Of a stretch of DNA of 64,000 nt, positions 30,910 to 40,388 are shown in pieces; within the stretch, counting starts at the first letter, position 1, and each line of letters starts with the position of its first letter. The DNA lies in the NCBI RefSeq assembly GCF_000467105.1, contig NZ_BATI01000010.1, positions 62,001 through 126,000 on the forward strand. Reading direction: 5' to 3'. A program made the position numbers and the translations under genes. The DNA comes from Aquipseudomonas alcaligenes NBRC 14159 (GTDB lineage Bacteria > Pseudomonadota > Gammaproteobacteria > Pseudomonadales > Pseudomonadaceae). The notes beneath the pieces were generated by a model. The model ran no database searches and was not told the origin of the DNA. It saw nothing but the letters and a program-made list of their open reading frames with translations.

Positions 30910-32535
30910 ATGTTTTTGCAAAAATCCCTGCGCGCACAGATTCTCGCGCTGCTCGGCGGCAGTCTGGCGCTGATCCTGATCACCGCCCTGGCCTGCTTCA
31001 GCTTCCTTTCCGGCGGCATGCAGGCCTATCGCGGCCTGCTCGAGGGGCCGCTGGAAGCTTCCCGGCTGATCGACTCGGCCAACGTCGAATTCAAGATCCA
31101 GGTGCAGGAGTGGAAGAACGTCCTGCTGCGCGGTCAGGACAGCGACAGCCTGAACAAGTACTGGAGCCAGTTCGAGGCCCAGGAGCGCAAGGTGCAGGAC
31201 ATCCTCGGCGAGCTGGCCGTACTGGCCAGCGATGATGCCGCGCTGAAGAATCAGGTCGAGCGCCTGCGCAGCGAGCACCAGACCCTCGGCGCCAACTACC
31301 GTAAGGGCCGCGATGCCTTCGTCGCCGCCGGTGGCGACAGCAAGGCCGGCGATGCCGCGGTCAAGGGTATCGACCGTGCCGCCAGCGAGCAGATGAGCGC
31401 GCTGGTCAGCCAGCTGCACGAGCAGGGCCTGGCGCAGGCAAAGCAGATCAATGCCGGTGCCGAACGCACCATCCTGCTGGGTAGCCTGGTGATGCTGGCC
31501 GCCAGCGTGGTGATCGCCCTGTTCAGCCTGTGGCTGGTCAACCGCCACCTGATCATCCCGATTCGCCACCTGATCAGCCATGTCGACCAGCTCAGCCACG
31601 GCCGCTTCGGCCAGCGGGTCGACTCCTCGCGTCAGGACGAGCTGGGCATGCTGGCCCGCGCCGCCAACACCCTGCGCGACTTTCTCGCCAGCACCACCGA
31701 GAGCCTGCGCCTGAGCAGCGGCAACCTGAACAACGCCAGCGGCGAGCTGAACCAGATCGCCTCGCGCATGACCCTGGGCATCAACGAGCAGTTCGAGCGC
31801 ACCGACCAGGTCGCCACCGCCATGCACGAGATGTCCGCCACCGCCCAGGAAGTGGCGCGTCATGCCGTCGAGGCCGCGCATGCGGCTGATGATGCGGACA
31901 GCTCGGCCCGCCAGGGCGGCAAGGTGATGGAATCGACCATCCAGACCATCACCGGCATGCGCAGCGAGATCGCCAACACCGCCGAGGTGATCCGCCGTCT
32001 GGAGGCCGATAGCGGGCGCATCGGCAAGGTCCTCGAAGTGATCCGCGGCATCGCCGAGCAGACCAACCTGCTGGCGCTCAACGCCGCCATCGAGGCGGCC
32101 CGGGCTGGCGAGCAGGGCCGCGGCTTTGCCGTGGTGGCCGACGAGGTCCGCCACCTGGCCCAGCGCACCGCCGAGTCCACCGCCGAGATCAACCAGATCA
32201 TCGATACCGTGCAGACCGGCGCGCTCAACGCCGTGCGTGCCATCGAGAGCGGGCAGAGCCGCAGCGAGGAAGGCGTGACCCAGGTCACCGAAGCCGGCGC
32301 CATGCTGCAGCGCATCACCGGCGCGGTGGAGGCGATCCGCGACATGAACCGGCAGATCGCCACCGCCGCCGAGGAACAGACCTCGGTGGCCGAGGACATC
32401 TCGCGCAATCTCACCGAGATCACCGCCATCGCCAGCGCCAACCAGGAAAACGTCGAACGCACCCAGGCCGCCAGCCATGCCCTGCACGATCTGTCCGGCG
32501 AGCTGAGCGAGGTCACCCAGCGCCTGACCGCCTGA
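30910..32535 (+). CDS. Methyl-accepting chemotaxis protein
   Basis: The 541-residue chemoreceptor has an N-terminal membrane helix ([20 protein letters not shown]), a periplasmic helical sensor of about 150 residues (four-helix-bundle type) and a second helix near residues 185-208. A HAMP domain and a cytoplasmic signalling domain follow, with the tip [20 protein letters not shown]. No CheR-binding pentapeptide is visible at the C-terminus. The ligand is unknown. It lies between the imelysin operon and mexVW, and its own FliA-like promoter suggests independent control. Confidence 0.93.
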   Translation: MFLQKSLRAQILALLGGSLALILITALACFSFLSGGMQAYRGLLEGPLEASRLIDSANVEFKIQVQEWKNVLLRGQDSDSLNKYWSQFEAQERKVQDILGELAVLASDDAALKNQVERLRSEHQTLGANYRKGRDAFVAAGGDSKAGDAAVKGIDRAASEQMSALVSQLHEQGLAQAKQINAGAERTILLGSLVMLAASVVIALFSLWLVNRHLIIPIRHLISHVDQLSHGRFGQRVDSSRQDELGMLARAANTLRDFLASTTESLRLSSGNLNNASGELNQIASRMTLGINEQFERTDQVATAMHEMSATAQEVARHAVEAAHAADDADSSARQGGKVMESTIQTITGMRSEIANTAEVIRRLEADSGRIGKVLEVIRGIAEQTNLLALNAAIEAARAGEQGRGFAVVADEVRHLAQRTAESTAEINQIIDTVQTGALNAVRAIESGQSRSEEGVTQVTEAGAMLQRITGAVEAIRDMNRQIATAAEEQTSVAEDISRNLTEITAIASANQENVERTQAASHALHDLSGELSEVTQRLTA

Positions 32536-32626
32536 GCGGCAGGCGAGTTGCGCCGAAACGATACAGGGATGTAGCGTTTCTACGGCTATCTGTGTGGTTC
32601 TTGCAACGATCTGTTGCGTCATAATG

Positions 32627-32654
32627 GCCTGGCAAACTTTTGCAAACGCCAGGC
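32627..32654 (+). terminator. Possible terminator after the chemoreceptor gene
   Basis: Arms GCCTGGC and GCCAGGC around a 14-base loop are followed by TTTT. The T-run is short and overlaps the next -35 box. Confidence 0.45.
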
Positions 32655-32656
32655 TT

Positions 32657-32685
32657 TTGACTTGCCGGTCAAGTGGCACTATGGT
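32657..32685 (+). promoter_or_regulatory. mexV promoter with internal dyad
   Basis: TTGACT (32657-32662) and TATGGT (32680-32685) are separated by 17 bases, about 50 bases before mexV. The -35 box is half of a dyad TTGAC-N6-GTCAA (32657-32672), which could be an operator. No regulator gene is adjacent. Confidence 0.6.
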
Positions 32686-32736
32686 GCCCGTCTTGCCTAT
32701 TCCCAGGCCCCTTCTGCCCAGCCAAGGAACCGGAAT

Positions 32737-33864
32737 ATGTTGCTCCGCCGCATGCTGATCATGCTGGGCGTCGTACTCGCCGTGGTGCTCGCCCTCGCCG
32801 CCTACAAAGGCTTCTCCATCTACCAGCAGATCCAGATGTTCTCGGCGCCACAGCCGGCCATCAGCGTGTCTGCCGCCGTCGCCCGCGAGCAGCCCTGGCA
32901 GAGCCGTCTGCCGGCCATCGGCACGCTCAAGGCGTATCAGGGCGTGGACTTGACGGCCGAGGTGCAGGGCACGGTCAAGGAAGTGCTGTTCCAGTCCGGC
33001 GAGAAGGTCACCCTCGGCCAGCCGCTGCTGCAGCTGGACAGCGAGGTCGAGCGCGCCATCCTCGCCACCGCCGAGGCGGTGCGCGCCCTGGCCCGCGTCG
33101 AATATCAGCGCGGCCAGGACCTGATCAAGCGCCAGGCCATCTCCAAGAGCGAGTTCGACCGTCTCAACGCCGAACTGCTCAAAGCCGAGGCCAGCGTCAC
33201 CCAGCTCAAGGCCGAACTGGACAAGAAGCGCATCCTCGCGCCCTTCGCCGGCACCATCGGCATTCGCCAGGTGGACACCGGTGACTACCTGAGCCCCGGC
33301 ACCTCCTTCGCCACCCTGCAGGACCTGTCCAGGCTGTACGTCGACTTCTTCCTGCCGGAGCAGGACTACCCGCAACTGGCCATCGGCCAGAGCGTGCGCC
33401 TGTCGCTGGCCGCCTACCCGGGCGAGGTCTTCAGCGGCGAGATCAGCGCACTCAACCCCAAGGTCGAGGAAACCACGCGCAACGTGCAGGTCCGCGCCAT
33501 GCTGCCCAACCCGGACAACAAGCTGCTGCCGGGCATGTTCGCCAACCTCGAGGTTCTGCTGCCGGGCGAGAAGCCGCAGGTACTGGTACCGGAAACCGCC
33601 ATCACCTACACCCTCTACGGCAACTCGGTGTACGTGATCGGCGAGCAGAAGGACGACCAGGGCGCCGTGGTCAAGGACGAAAAGGGCCAGCCCCGCCTGG
33701 TGGTCGAACGCCGCTTCGTCGAGACCGGCGAGCGCCGCGACGGCCAGGTCCTGGTACTCAAGGGCCTGAAGGCCGGCGAGCAGGTGGTCACGGCCGGCCA
33801 GCTCAAGCTCGACAACGGCGCCCACGTGGCCATCGTCGAAGACCAGGCCCAGGTCCTCAAGTAG
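32737..33864 (+). CDS. mexV: RND efflux periplasmic adaptor, MexV-like
   Basis: This membrane fusion protein bridges an RND pump and an outer membrane channel. The 375-residue product has an N-terminal membrane anchor (LLRRMLIMLGVVLAVVLALA), lipoyl halves (VDLTAEVQGTVKEVLFQSGE and KRILAPFAGTIGIRQVDTGD), a coiled-coil hairpin between them, and a beta-barrel domain. AAGGAA precedes the chosen ATG. Its place after the icmP/imelysin block and before a 1017-residue pump matches mexVW of P. aeruginosa, hence the symbol. No outer-membrane channel gene is adjacent; MexVW is known to use OprM. Confidence 0.85.
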   Translation: MLLRRMLIMLGVVLAVVLALAAYKGFSIYQQIQMFSAPQPAISVSAAVAREQPWQSRLPAIGTLKAYQGVDLTAEVQGTVKEVLFQSGEKVTLGQPLLQLDSEVERAILATAEAVRALARVEYQRGQDLIKRQAISKSEFDRLNAELLKAEASVTQLKAELDKKRILAPFAGTIGIRQVDTGDYLSPGTSFATLQDLSRLYVDFFLPEQDYPQLAIGQSVRLSLAAYPGEVFSGEISALNPKVEETTRNVQVRAMLPNPDNKLLPGMFANLEVLLPGEKPQVLVPETAITYTLYGNSVYVIGEQKDDQGAVVKDEKGQPRLVVERRFVETGERRDGQVLVLKGLKAGEQVVTAGQLKLDNGAHVAIVEDQAQVLK

Positions 33865-33938
33865 ACCCAAGCCAGCACTGATCACAGGGGCGGGCCTGCA
33901 CCAGCAGCCCGCACCGACTCAGACTCCAGGAGCCAAGC

Positions 33939-36900
33939 ATGGCTTTCACAGATCCCTTTATCCGGCGCCCGGTCCTGGCGACCGTGGTCAGCCTGCTGAT
34001 CATCCTGCTGGGCTTCCAGGCCTTCAGCAAACTGGTGATCCGCCAGTACCCGCAGATGGAAAACGCCCTGATCACGGTGACCACCGCCTACCCCGGGGCC
34101 AATGCCGAGACCATCCAGGGCTACATCACCCAGCCGCTGCAGCAGAGCCTGGCCAGCGCCGAAGGCATCGACTACATGACGTCGTCGAGCCAGCAGAACT
34201 TCTCCACCATCTCCATCTATGCGCGCATCGGTGCCGATACCGACCGCCTGTTCACCGAGCTGCTGGCCAAGGCCAACGAGGTGAAGAACCAGCTGCCGCA
34301 GGATGCCGAGGACCCGGTGTTGTCCAAGGAAGCGGCCGATGCCTCGGCGCTGATGTACGTCAGCTTCTACAGCGACCAGCTGTCCAACCCCCAGATCACC
34401 GACTACCTGTCGCGCGTGATCCAGCCCAAGCTGGCCACCCTGCCCGGCATGGCCGAAGCCGAGATCCTCGGCAACCAGGTATTCGCCATGCGCCTGTGGC
34501 TGGACCCGGTGAAGATGGCCGCCTACGGCATCGCCGCCACTGACGTGACCAGCGCCGTGCAGCGCTACAACTTCCTCGCCGCCGCCGGCGAAGTGAAGGG
34601 CCAGTACGTGGTCACCAGCATCAACGCCACCACCGACCTCAAGTCGCCCGAGGCCTTCGGCGCCATTCCGGTGAAGACCGATGGCGACAGCCGCGTGCTG
34701 GTGCGTGACATCGCCCGGGTGGAGATGGGTGCGGCCAACTACGACTCGATCAGCTCGTTCGACGGCATCCCGTCCGTCTACATCGCCATCAAGGGCACAC
34801 CCAGCGCCAACCCGCTGGACGTCATCAAGCACGTGCGCGCCGCCCTGCCGGAGCTGGAAGCGCAGCTGCCGCCGAACCTCAAGGTGTCCATCGCCTACGA
34901 CGCCACCGAGTTCATCCGCGCTTCCATCGACGAGGTGGTGAAGACCCTGGCCGAGGCCGTGCTGATCGTCATCGTCGTGGTCTTCCTGTTCCTCGGCGCA
35001 TTCCGCTCGGTGCTGATCCCGGTGATCACCATCCCGCTGTCGATGATCGGCGTGCTGTTCTTCATGCAGCTGATGGGCTACTCGATCAACCTGCTGACCT
35101 TGCTGGCCATGGTCCTGGCCATCGGCCTGGTGGTGGACGACGCCATCGTGGTAGTGGAGAACATCCACCGCCACATCGAGGAGGGCAAGACGCCCTTCGA
35201 TGCGGCCATCGAGGGCGCCCGCGAGATTGCCGTGCCGGTGATCTCGATGACCATCACTCTGGCCGCGGTGTACGCGCCCATCGGCTTCCTCGAGGGCCTG
35301 ACCGGCGCCCTGTTCAAGGAGTTCGCCCTGACCCTGGCGGGCGCGGTGATCATCTCCGGCGTGGTGGCGCTGACCCTGTCGCCGATGATGTGCTCCAAGC
35401 TGCTGCGCCACGAGGAGAACCCCTCGGGCCTGGCGCACAAGCTGGACCAGATCTTCGACCGCCTCAAGCGCCGCTACCAGAAGGCCCTGCACGGCACCCT
35501 GAATACCCGCCCGGTGGTGGTGGTGTTCGCCGTCATCGTGCTGTGCCTGATCCCGGTGCTGCTGATGTTCAGCAAGAGCGAGCTGGCGCCGGAGGAAGAC
35601 CAGGGCATCGTGTTCCTGTTCGCCAACGCGCCGCAGCCGACCAACCTCGACTACATGAACGCCTACACCGACCAGTTCGTGAAGATCTTCAAGGAGTTCC
35701 CCGAGTACTACTCGTCCTTCCAGATCAACGGCTTCGACGGCGTGCAGGCGGGCATCGGCGGTTTCCTGCTCAAGCCCTGGGACGAGCGCGAGCGCACCCA
35801 GATGGAGCTGCTGCCGATCGTCCAGGGGCGCCTCAACGACATCCCCGGCCTGCAGATCTTCGGCTTCAACCTGCCGTCGCTGCCCGGCACCGGCGAGGGC
35901 CTGCCGTTCCAGTTCGTGATCAACACGCCGAACGACTACGAGTCGCTGCTGCAGGTGGCCGAACGGGTCAAGCAGAAGGCCATGGAGTCCGGCCAGTTCG
36001 CCTTCCTCAACGTCGACCTAGCGTTCGACAAACCCGAGGTGGTGGTCGATATCGACCGCGAGAAGGCCGCGCAGATGGGCGTATCCATGCAGGATCTGGG
36101 CGCCACCCTGGCCATCCTGCTCGGCGAGGGCGAGGTCAACCGCTTCACCATCGACGGCCGCAGCTACAAGGTGATCGCCCAGGTCGAACGCGCCTACCGC
36201 GACAATCCGGGCTGGCTGAGCAACTACTACGTCAAGAGCGAGAGCGGCCAGATGGTACCCCTGGGCACCCTGATCAAGGTCAGCGACCGCGCCCGGCCGA
36301 CCAAGCTCAAGCAGTTCCAGCAGCTCAACGCGGCGATCATCGAAGGCGTGCCGATCGTCAGCATGGGCGAAGCCGTGGATACGGTGGCGCAGATTGCCCG
36401 CGAGGAAGCGCCGCGCGGTTACACCTTCGACTACGCCGGCGCCTCGCGCCAGTACATCCAGGAAGGCAGTGCGCTGTATGCCACCTTCGGCCTGGCCCTG
36501 GCGATCATCTTCCTGGTGCTGGCCGCGCAGTTCGAGAGCTTCCGCGACCCGCTGGTGATCCTGGTCACCGTGCCGCTGTCGATCTGCGGCGCGCTGATCC
36601 CGATCTTCCTCGGCCTCTCGAGCATGAACATCTACACCCAGGTAGGCCTGGTGACGTTGATTGGCCTGATCAGCAAGCACGGCATCCTGATCGTCGAGTT
36701 CGCCAACCAGCTGCGCCGCGAGAAAGGGCTGAGCATCCGCGAGGCCATCGAGGAAGCCGCCTCGATCCGCCTGCGCCCGGTACTGATGACCACGGCGGCG
36801 ATGGTGTTCGGCATGGTACCGCTGATCCTCGCTACCGGTGCCGGCGCGGTGAGCCGCTTCGACATCGGCCTGGTGATCGCCACCGGCATGTCGATCGGCA

Positions 36901-36992
36901 CCCTGTTCACCCTATTCGTGCTGCCCTGCGTCTACACCCTGCTGGCCAGCCCGGACAAAGCCCCCAAGCCCGCCGGCGTAGCGGCTCACTGA
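33939..36992 (+). CDS. mexW: RND multidrug efflux pump, MexW-like
   Basis: This is the proton-driven inner-membrane pump of the HAE-1 family. The 1017-residue product has 12 membrane segments with two large periplasmic loops. TM4 carries the proton-relay Asp pair in LAMVLAIGLVVDDAIVVVEN. Other landmarks are FIRRPVLATVVSLLIILLG at the N-terminus and VGLVTLIGLISKHGILIVEF in the C-terminal half. AGGAG precedes the ATG. It follows mexV by 74 bases and ends at a strong terminator. Substrates are inferred from MexVW only. Confidence 0.9.
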   Translation: MAFTDPFIRRPVLATVVSLLIILLGFQAFSKLVIRQYPQMENALITVTTAYPGANAETIQGYITQPLQQSLASAEGIDYMTSSSQQNFSTISIYARIGADTDRLFTELLAKANEVKNQLPQDAEDPVLSKEAADASALMYVSFYSDQLSNPQITDYLSRVIQPKLATLPGMAEAEILGNQVFAMRLWLDPVKMAAYGIAATDVTSAVQRYNFLAAAGEVKGQYVVTSINATTDLKSPEAFGAIPVKTDGDSRVLVRDIARVEMGAANYDSISSFDGIPSVYIAIKGTPSANPLDVIKHVRAALPELEAQLPPNLKVSIAYDATEFIRASIDEVVKTLAEAVLIVIVVVFLFLGAFRSVLIPVITIPLSMIGVLFFMQLMGYSINLLTLLAMVLAIGLVVDDAIVVVENIHRHIEEGKTPFDAAIEGAREIAVPVISMTITLAAVYAPIGFLEGLTGALFKEFALTLAGAVIISGVVALTLSPMMCSKLLRHEENPSGLAHKLDQIFDRLKRRYQKALHGTLNTRPVVVVFAVIVLCLIPVLLMFSKSELAPEEDQGIVFLFANAPQPTNLDYMNAYTDQFVKIFKEFPEYYSSFQINGFDGVQAGIGGFLLKPWDERERTQMELLPIVQGRLNDIPGLQIFGFNLPSLPGTGEGLPFQFVINTPNDYESLLQVAERVKQKAMESGQFAFLNVDLAFDKPEVVVDIDREKAAQMGVSMQDLGATLAILLGEGEVNRFTIDGRSYKVIAQVERAYRDNPGWLSNYYVKSESGQMVPLGTLIKVSDRARPTKLKQFQQLNAAIIEGVPIVSMGEAVDTVAQIAREEAPRGYTFDYAGASRQYIQEGSALYATFGLALAIIFLVLAAQFESFRDPLVILVTVPLSICGALIPIFLGLSSMNIYTQVGLVTLIGLISKHGILIVEFANQLRREKGLSIREAIEEAASIRLRPVLMTTAAMVFGMVPLILATGAGAVSRFDIGLVIATGMSIGTLFTLFVLPCVYTLLASPDKAPKPAGVAAH

Positions 36993-37007
36993 GCCTTAAG
37001 CCGCCAC

Positions 37008-37037
37008 AAAAAAGCCCCGCCTAGGCGGGGCTTTTTT
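37008..37037. terminator. Bidirectional terminator after mexW
   Basis: Arms AGCCCCGCC and GGCGGGGCT with a two-base loop are flanked by an A-run and a T-run, serving mexW and the convergent small secreted gene. Confidence 0.94.
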
Positions 37038-37053
37038 CATACACCGAGCTCGA

Positions 37054-37290
37054 TTACTGCTCGGCCTTCATGGCATGGGACAGGCCGTATACCAGCAGCA
37101 GCAGATTGTCGCTGTCGGCTTCGATCTTGCTGATATCCACATGGCGGCTGGACACCACCGGGCATGGCTGTGCGCCACAGCTGGCGGCATCCAGCACCCG
37201 CGGCGCCGGCTCCTGCCAGGCGGCGGTAGCCAGGGCCGTGACACTGAGGGCACCGACGAGGAACAATCCTCTAGCGATTTCTAATTTCAT
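37054..37290 (-). CDS. Small secreted protein of unknown function
   Basis: The 78-residue product starts MKLEIARGLFLVGALSVTAL with a probable signal peptide cleaved after ATA. The mature part has two cysteines (ASCGAQPCPVV) that could form a disulfide and ends LLLLVYGLSHAMKAEQ. AAGGGG precedes the ATG. P. aeruginosa PA4377 lies in the same place, but I do not recognise a function. Confidence 0.75.
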   Translation of the reverse strand: MKLEIARGLFLVGALSVTALATAAWQEPAPRVLDAASCGAQPCPVVSSRHVDISKIEADSDNLLLLVYGLSHAMKAEQ

Positions 37291-37431
37291 TTCGATAACC
37301 CCTTGATAGCGCTGCCAAACGCCTAACAACAAAACTAGTTCAGACCATTCCTTGGCAACGCCCCGACCGACGAGTGGTGTGTCGGCCTGGGGATCGGCGC
37401 TCATCTGAGCGCCGCGCGAGCGCGAAGTTCC

Positions 37432-38121
37432 TCAGCCCAGCGGCGGCAATTCCCTGCCCCACTGCTGGCGGTAACCCTGCAACAGCAACTGCCAGTCGCC
37501 GTCGTTCCAGGGCGAGTGGCGCCGCAACTGCCGCAGGTCATGCCGCGCCGCACGCTGGCGGCTGAGACGCCGGCGGCTCTTCTCCAGGTCGAGCAGGGCC
37601 ACCTCCACACCGTCGCTCGCCACTTTCACGAACACGTGCTTGGCGTACAGGCAGCCATGCTGCCAGCGCCCCTGATGCATGCGCGCCAGGGTCGCACCTA
37701 TTTGTTGCAGTAATGCGTCGTGCTGCTGCCCCGCACGTTCACGACCACCAGCGGCATACCAGCTCTCGATATCGCTGAAGCCGTCCAGCGCCTCGCTGAC
37801 CAGCAGTCCCCGCCAGCCCTGCCCGGCCTGGCGACTGGCGCCGCAATAGACCAGGCGCGGCACGCGGATACCCAGGCGACTCAGCCCCAGCAGGGCATCG
37901 CGCTCGCGCAGCACGGTGGGCCGGCCGAACGGGTGACTGAGGCTGCGGCAAAGATGTCCGACCTGGCGCTTGGCATAGAGCAGCTGCCCCTGGTCAACCT
38001 GCAGGCGCTGCACGCCGCTTTCCCCGCCCCTGCGCTGGTTGGGCTCTTCGACCCATTCCCCCTGCAGTTGCCACCATTGCTCGAACTGGCTCAAGCCACC
38101 TGAAAACGCGAACACGGACAA
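37432..38121 (-). CDS. inaA: InaA-type lipopolysaccharide kinase family protein
   Basis: The product belongs to the lipopolysaccharide kinase (Kdo/WaaP) family and has kinase-like features: RPTVLRERDALLGLSRLGIRVPRLVYCG, a catalytic-loop-like MHQGRWQHGCLYAKHVFV and a metal-binding LLDLEKSRRR. No ATG is usable at the N-terminus. A TTG with GGGGAG six bases upstream gives 229 residues; GTG at 38115 and TTG at 38094 are alternatives. The canonical HGD loop reads HGC here. It lies beside colS, as in other pseudomonads, and is ColR-controlled in P. putida. Confidence 0.8.
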   Translation of the reverse strand: MSVFAFSGGLSQFEQWWQLQGEWVEEPNQRRGGESGVQRLQVDQGQLLYAKRQVGHLCRSLSHPFGRPTVLRERDALLGLSRLGIRVPRLVYCGASRQAGQGWRGLLVSEALDGFSDIESWYAAGGRERAGQQHDALLQQIGATLARMHQGRWQHGCLYAKHVFVKVASDGVEVALLDLEKSRRRLSRQRAARHDLRQLRRHSPWNDGDWQLLLQGYRQQWGRELPPLG

Positions 38122-38286
38122 TCTCGACTCCCCGGAATATCTACCCAAACCGCCTCTACAGGGGTAACAACAGGTAACAGAATGAAGGCAAATGCCTGGA
38201 TATGAAGCGCAAATCCAGGGCTTTTGCCGAAAACTGCGTCGACTTTGCAAGTGGCGTACCGACCTGACCCATGCGCCAGGATGGGC

Positions 38287-39556
<1,270 letters not shown>

Positions 39557-39567
<11 letters not shown>

Positions 39568-40240
39568 CGACCCGCTCCGCCAGCCGGTAGCCGACGCCAT
39601 GCACCGTGTGCAGCAGCGGCTGGCCGAAGGGTTTGTCGATCACCTGACGCAACTGGTGCACATGGCTGCGCAGGCTGTCACTGTCCGGGCAGTCGTCGCC
39701 CCACAGCGCTTCCTCCAGGACCTCGCGCCGCACCACGTGCGGGCTCTTCTGCATCAGCAGGGCGAGCAGCTTGAGCCCCACCGGGTTGAGCTTGAGCGGC
39801 TTGCCGCCACGGACGATCTCCAGGGTGTCGAGGTCGTAGCTCAGGTCGCCCACCTGCAGCAGGCGCTTGCCGCCGCCCAGGCTGCGGCGCAGCACCGCCT
39901 CGATGCGCGCGGCCAGTTCGGAGAGGGCGAACGGCTTGACCAGATAATCGTCGGCGCCGGCCTGGAATCCCTGCAGGCGGTCATCCAGCTGATCGCGGGC
40001 GGTGAGCATGATCACCGGCGTATCGCGGCGCGCGTCCTCGCGCAGGCGCCGACACAGGGTGTAGCCGTCGATACCCGGCAGCATGATGTCCAGCACCAGC
40101 AGGTCGTAGTGCTCGCTGCTGGCCAGGCGCAGGCCGGCCAGCCCGTCCTGGGCGCAATCCACCGTGTAGCCCTTGATCTGCAGGTAGTCGGCCATGTTGG
40201 CCAGGATGTCGCGATTGTCCTCGACCAGGAGGATGCGCAT
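39557..40240 (-). CDS. colR: Response regulator ColR (OmpR family)
   Basis: ColR is the DNA-binding partner of ColS. The 227-residue product opens MRILLVEDNRDILANMADYL, has the phospho-acceptor Asp in LLVLDIMLPGIDGY, Lys in DDYLVKPFALSEL, and a C-terminal winged helix (SLRSHVHQLRQVIDKPFG, HTVHGVGYRL). AGGAG lies before the ATG. It is divergent from the LtaS-like gene, whose upstream region has a ColR box. Confidence 0.95.
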
Positions 40241-40314
40241 GAAAAACTCCTGTTCGGCCCTTGGCCGCTGAAAGTGGCGCAACGATATCCCAGCCTGGCG
40301 CCAGGTTCCGTGAA

Positions 40315-40330
40315 TTGACGGCTTTTTCAC
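40315..40330 (+). promoter_or_regulatory. ColR-binding box upstream of the LtaS-like gene
   Basis: TTGACGGCTTTTTCAC fits the consensus reported for ColR of P. putida, YYNASNNYTTTTTCAC, at every position. A partial second copy, GGTTTTCAC, follows at 40332-40340. It lies about 60 bases before the divergent LtaS-like gene and 75 bases from the colR start. Confidence 0.75.
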
Positions 40331-40388
40331 ATGGTTTTCACCGTCCTGCGACGCACCGCCGCGGAAACTGCCGCGCATCTCCGCTGCC

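Noticed and set aside
30886..33885. 999-codon minus-strand open frame opposite the chemoreceptor and mexV
   Set aside because: It spans two unrelated genes on the other strand and is low in complexity (Leu, Gly, Ala, His, Gln); an antisense shadow.
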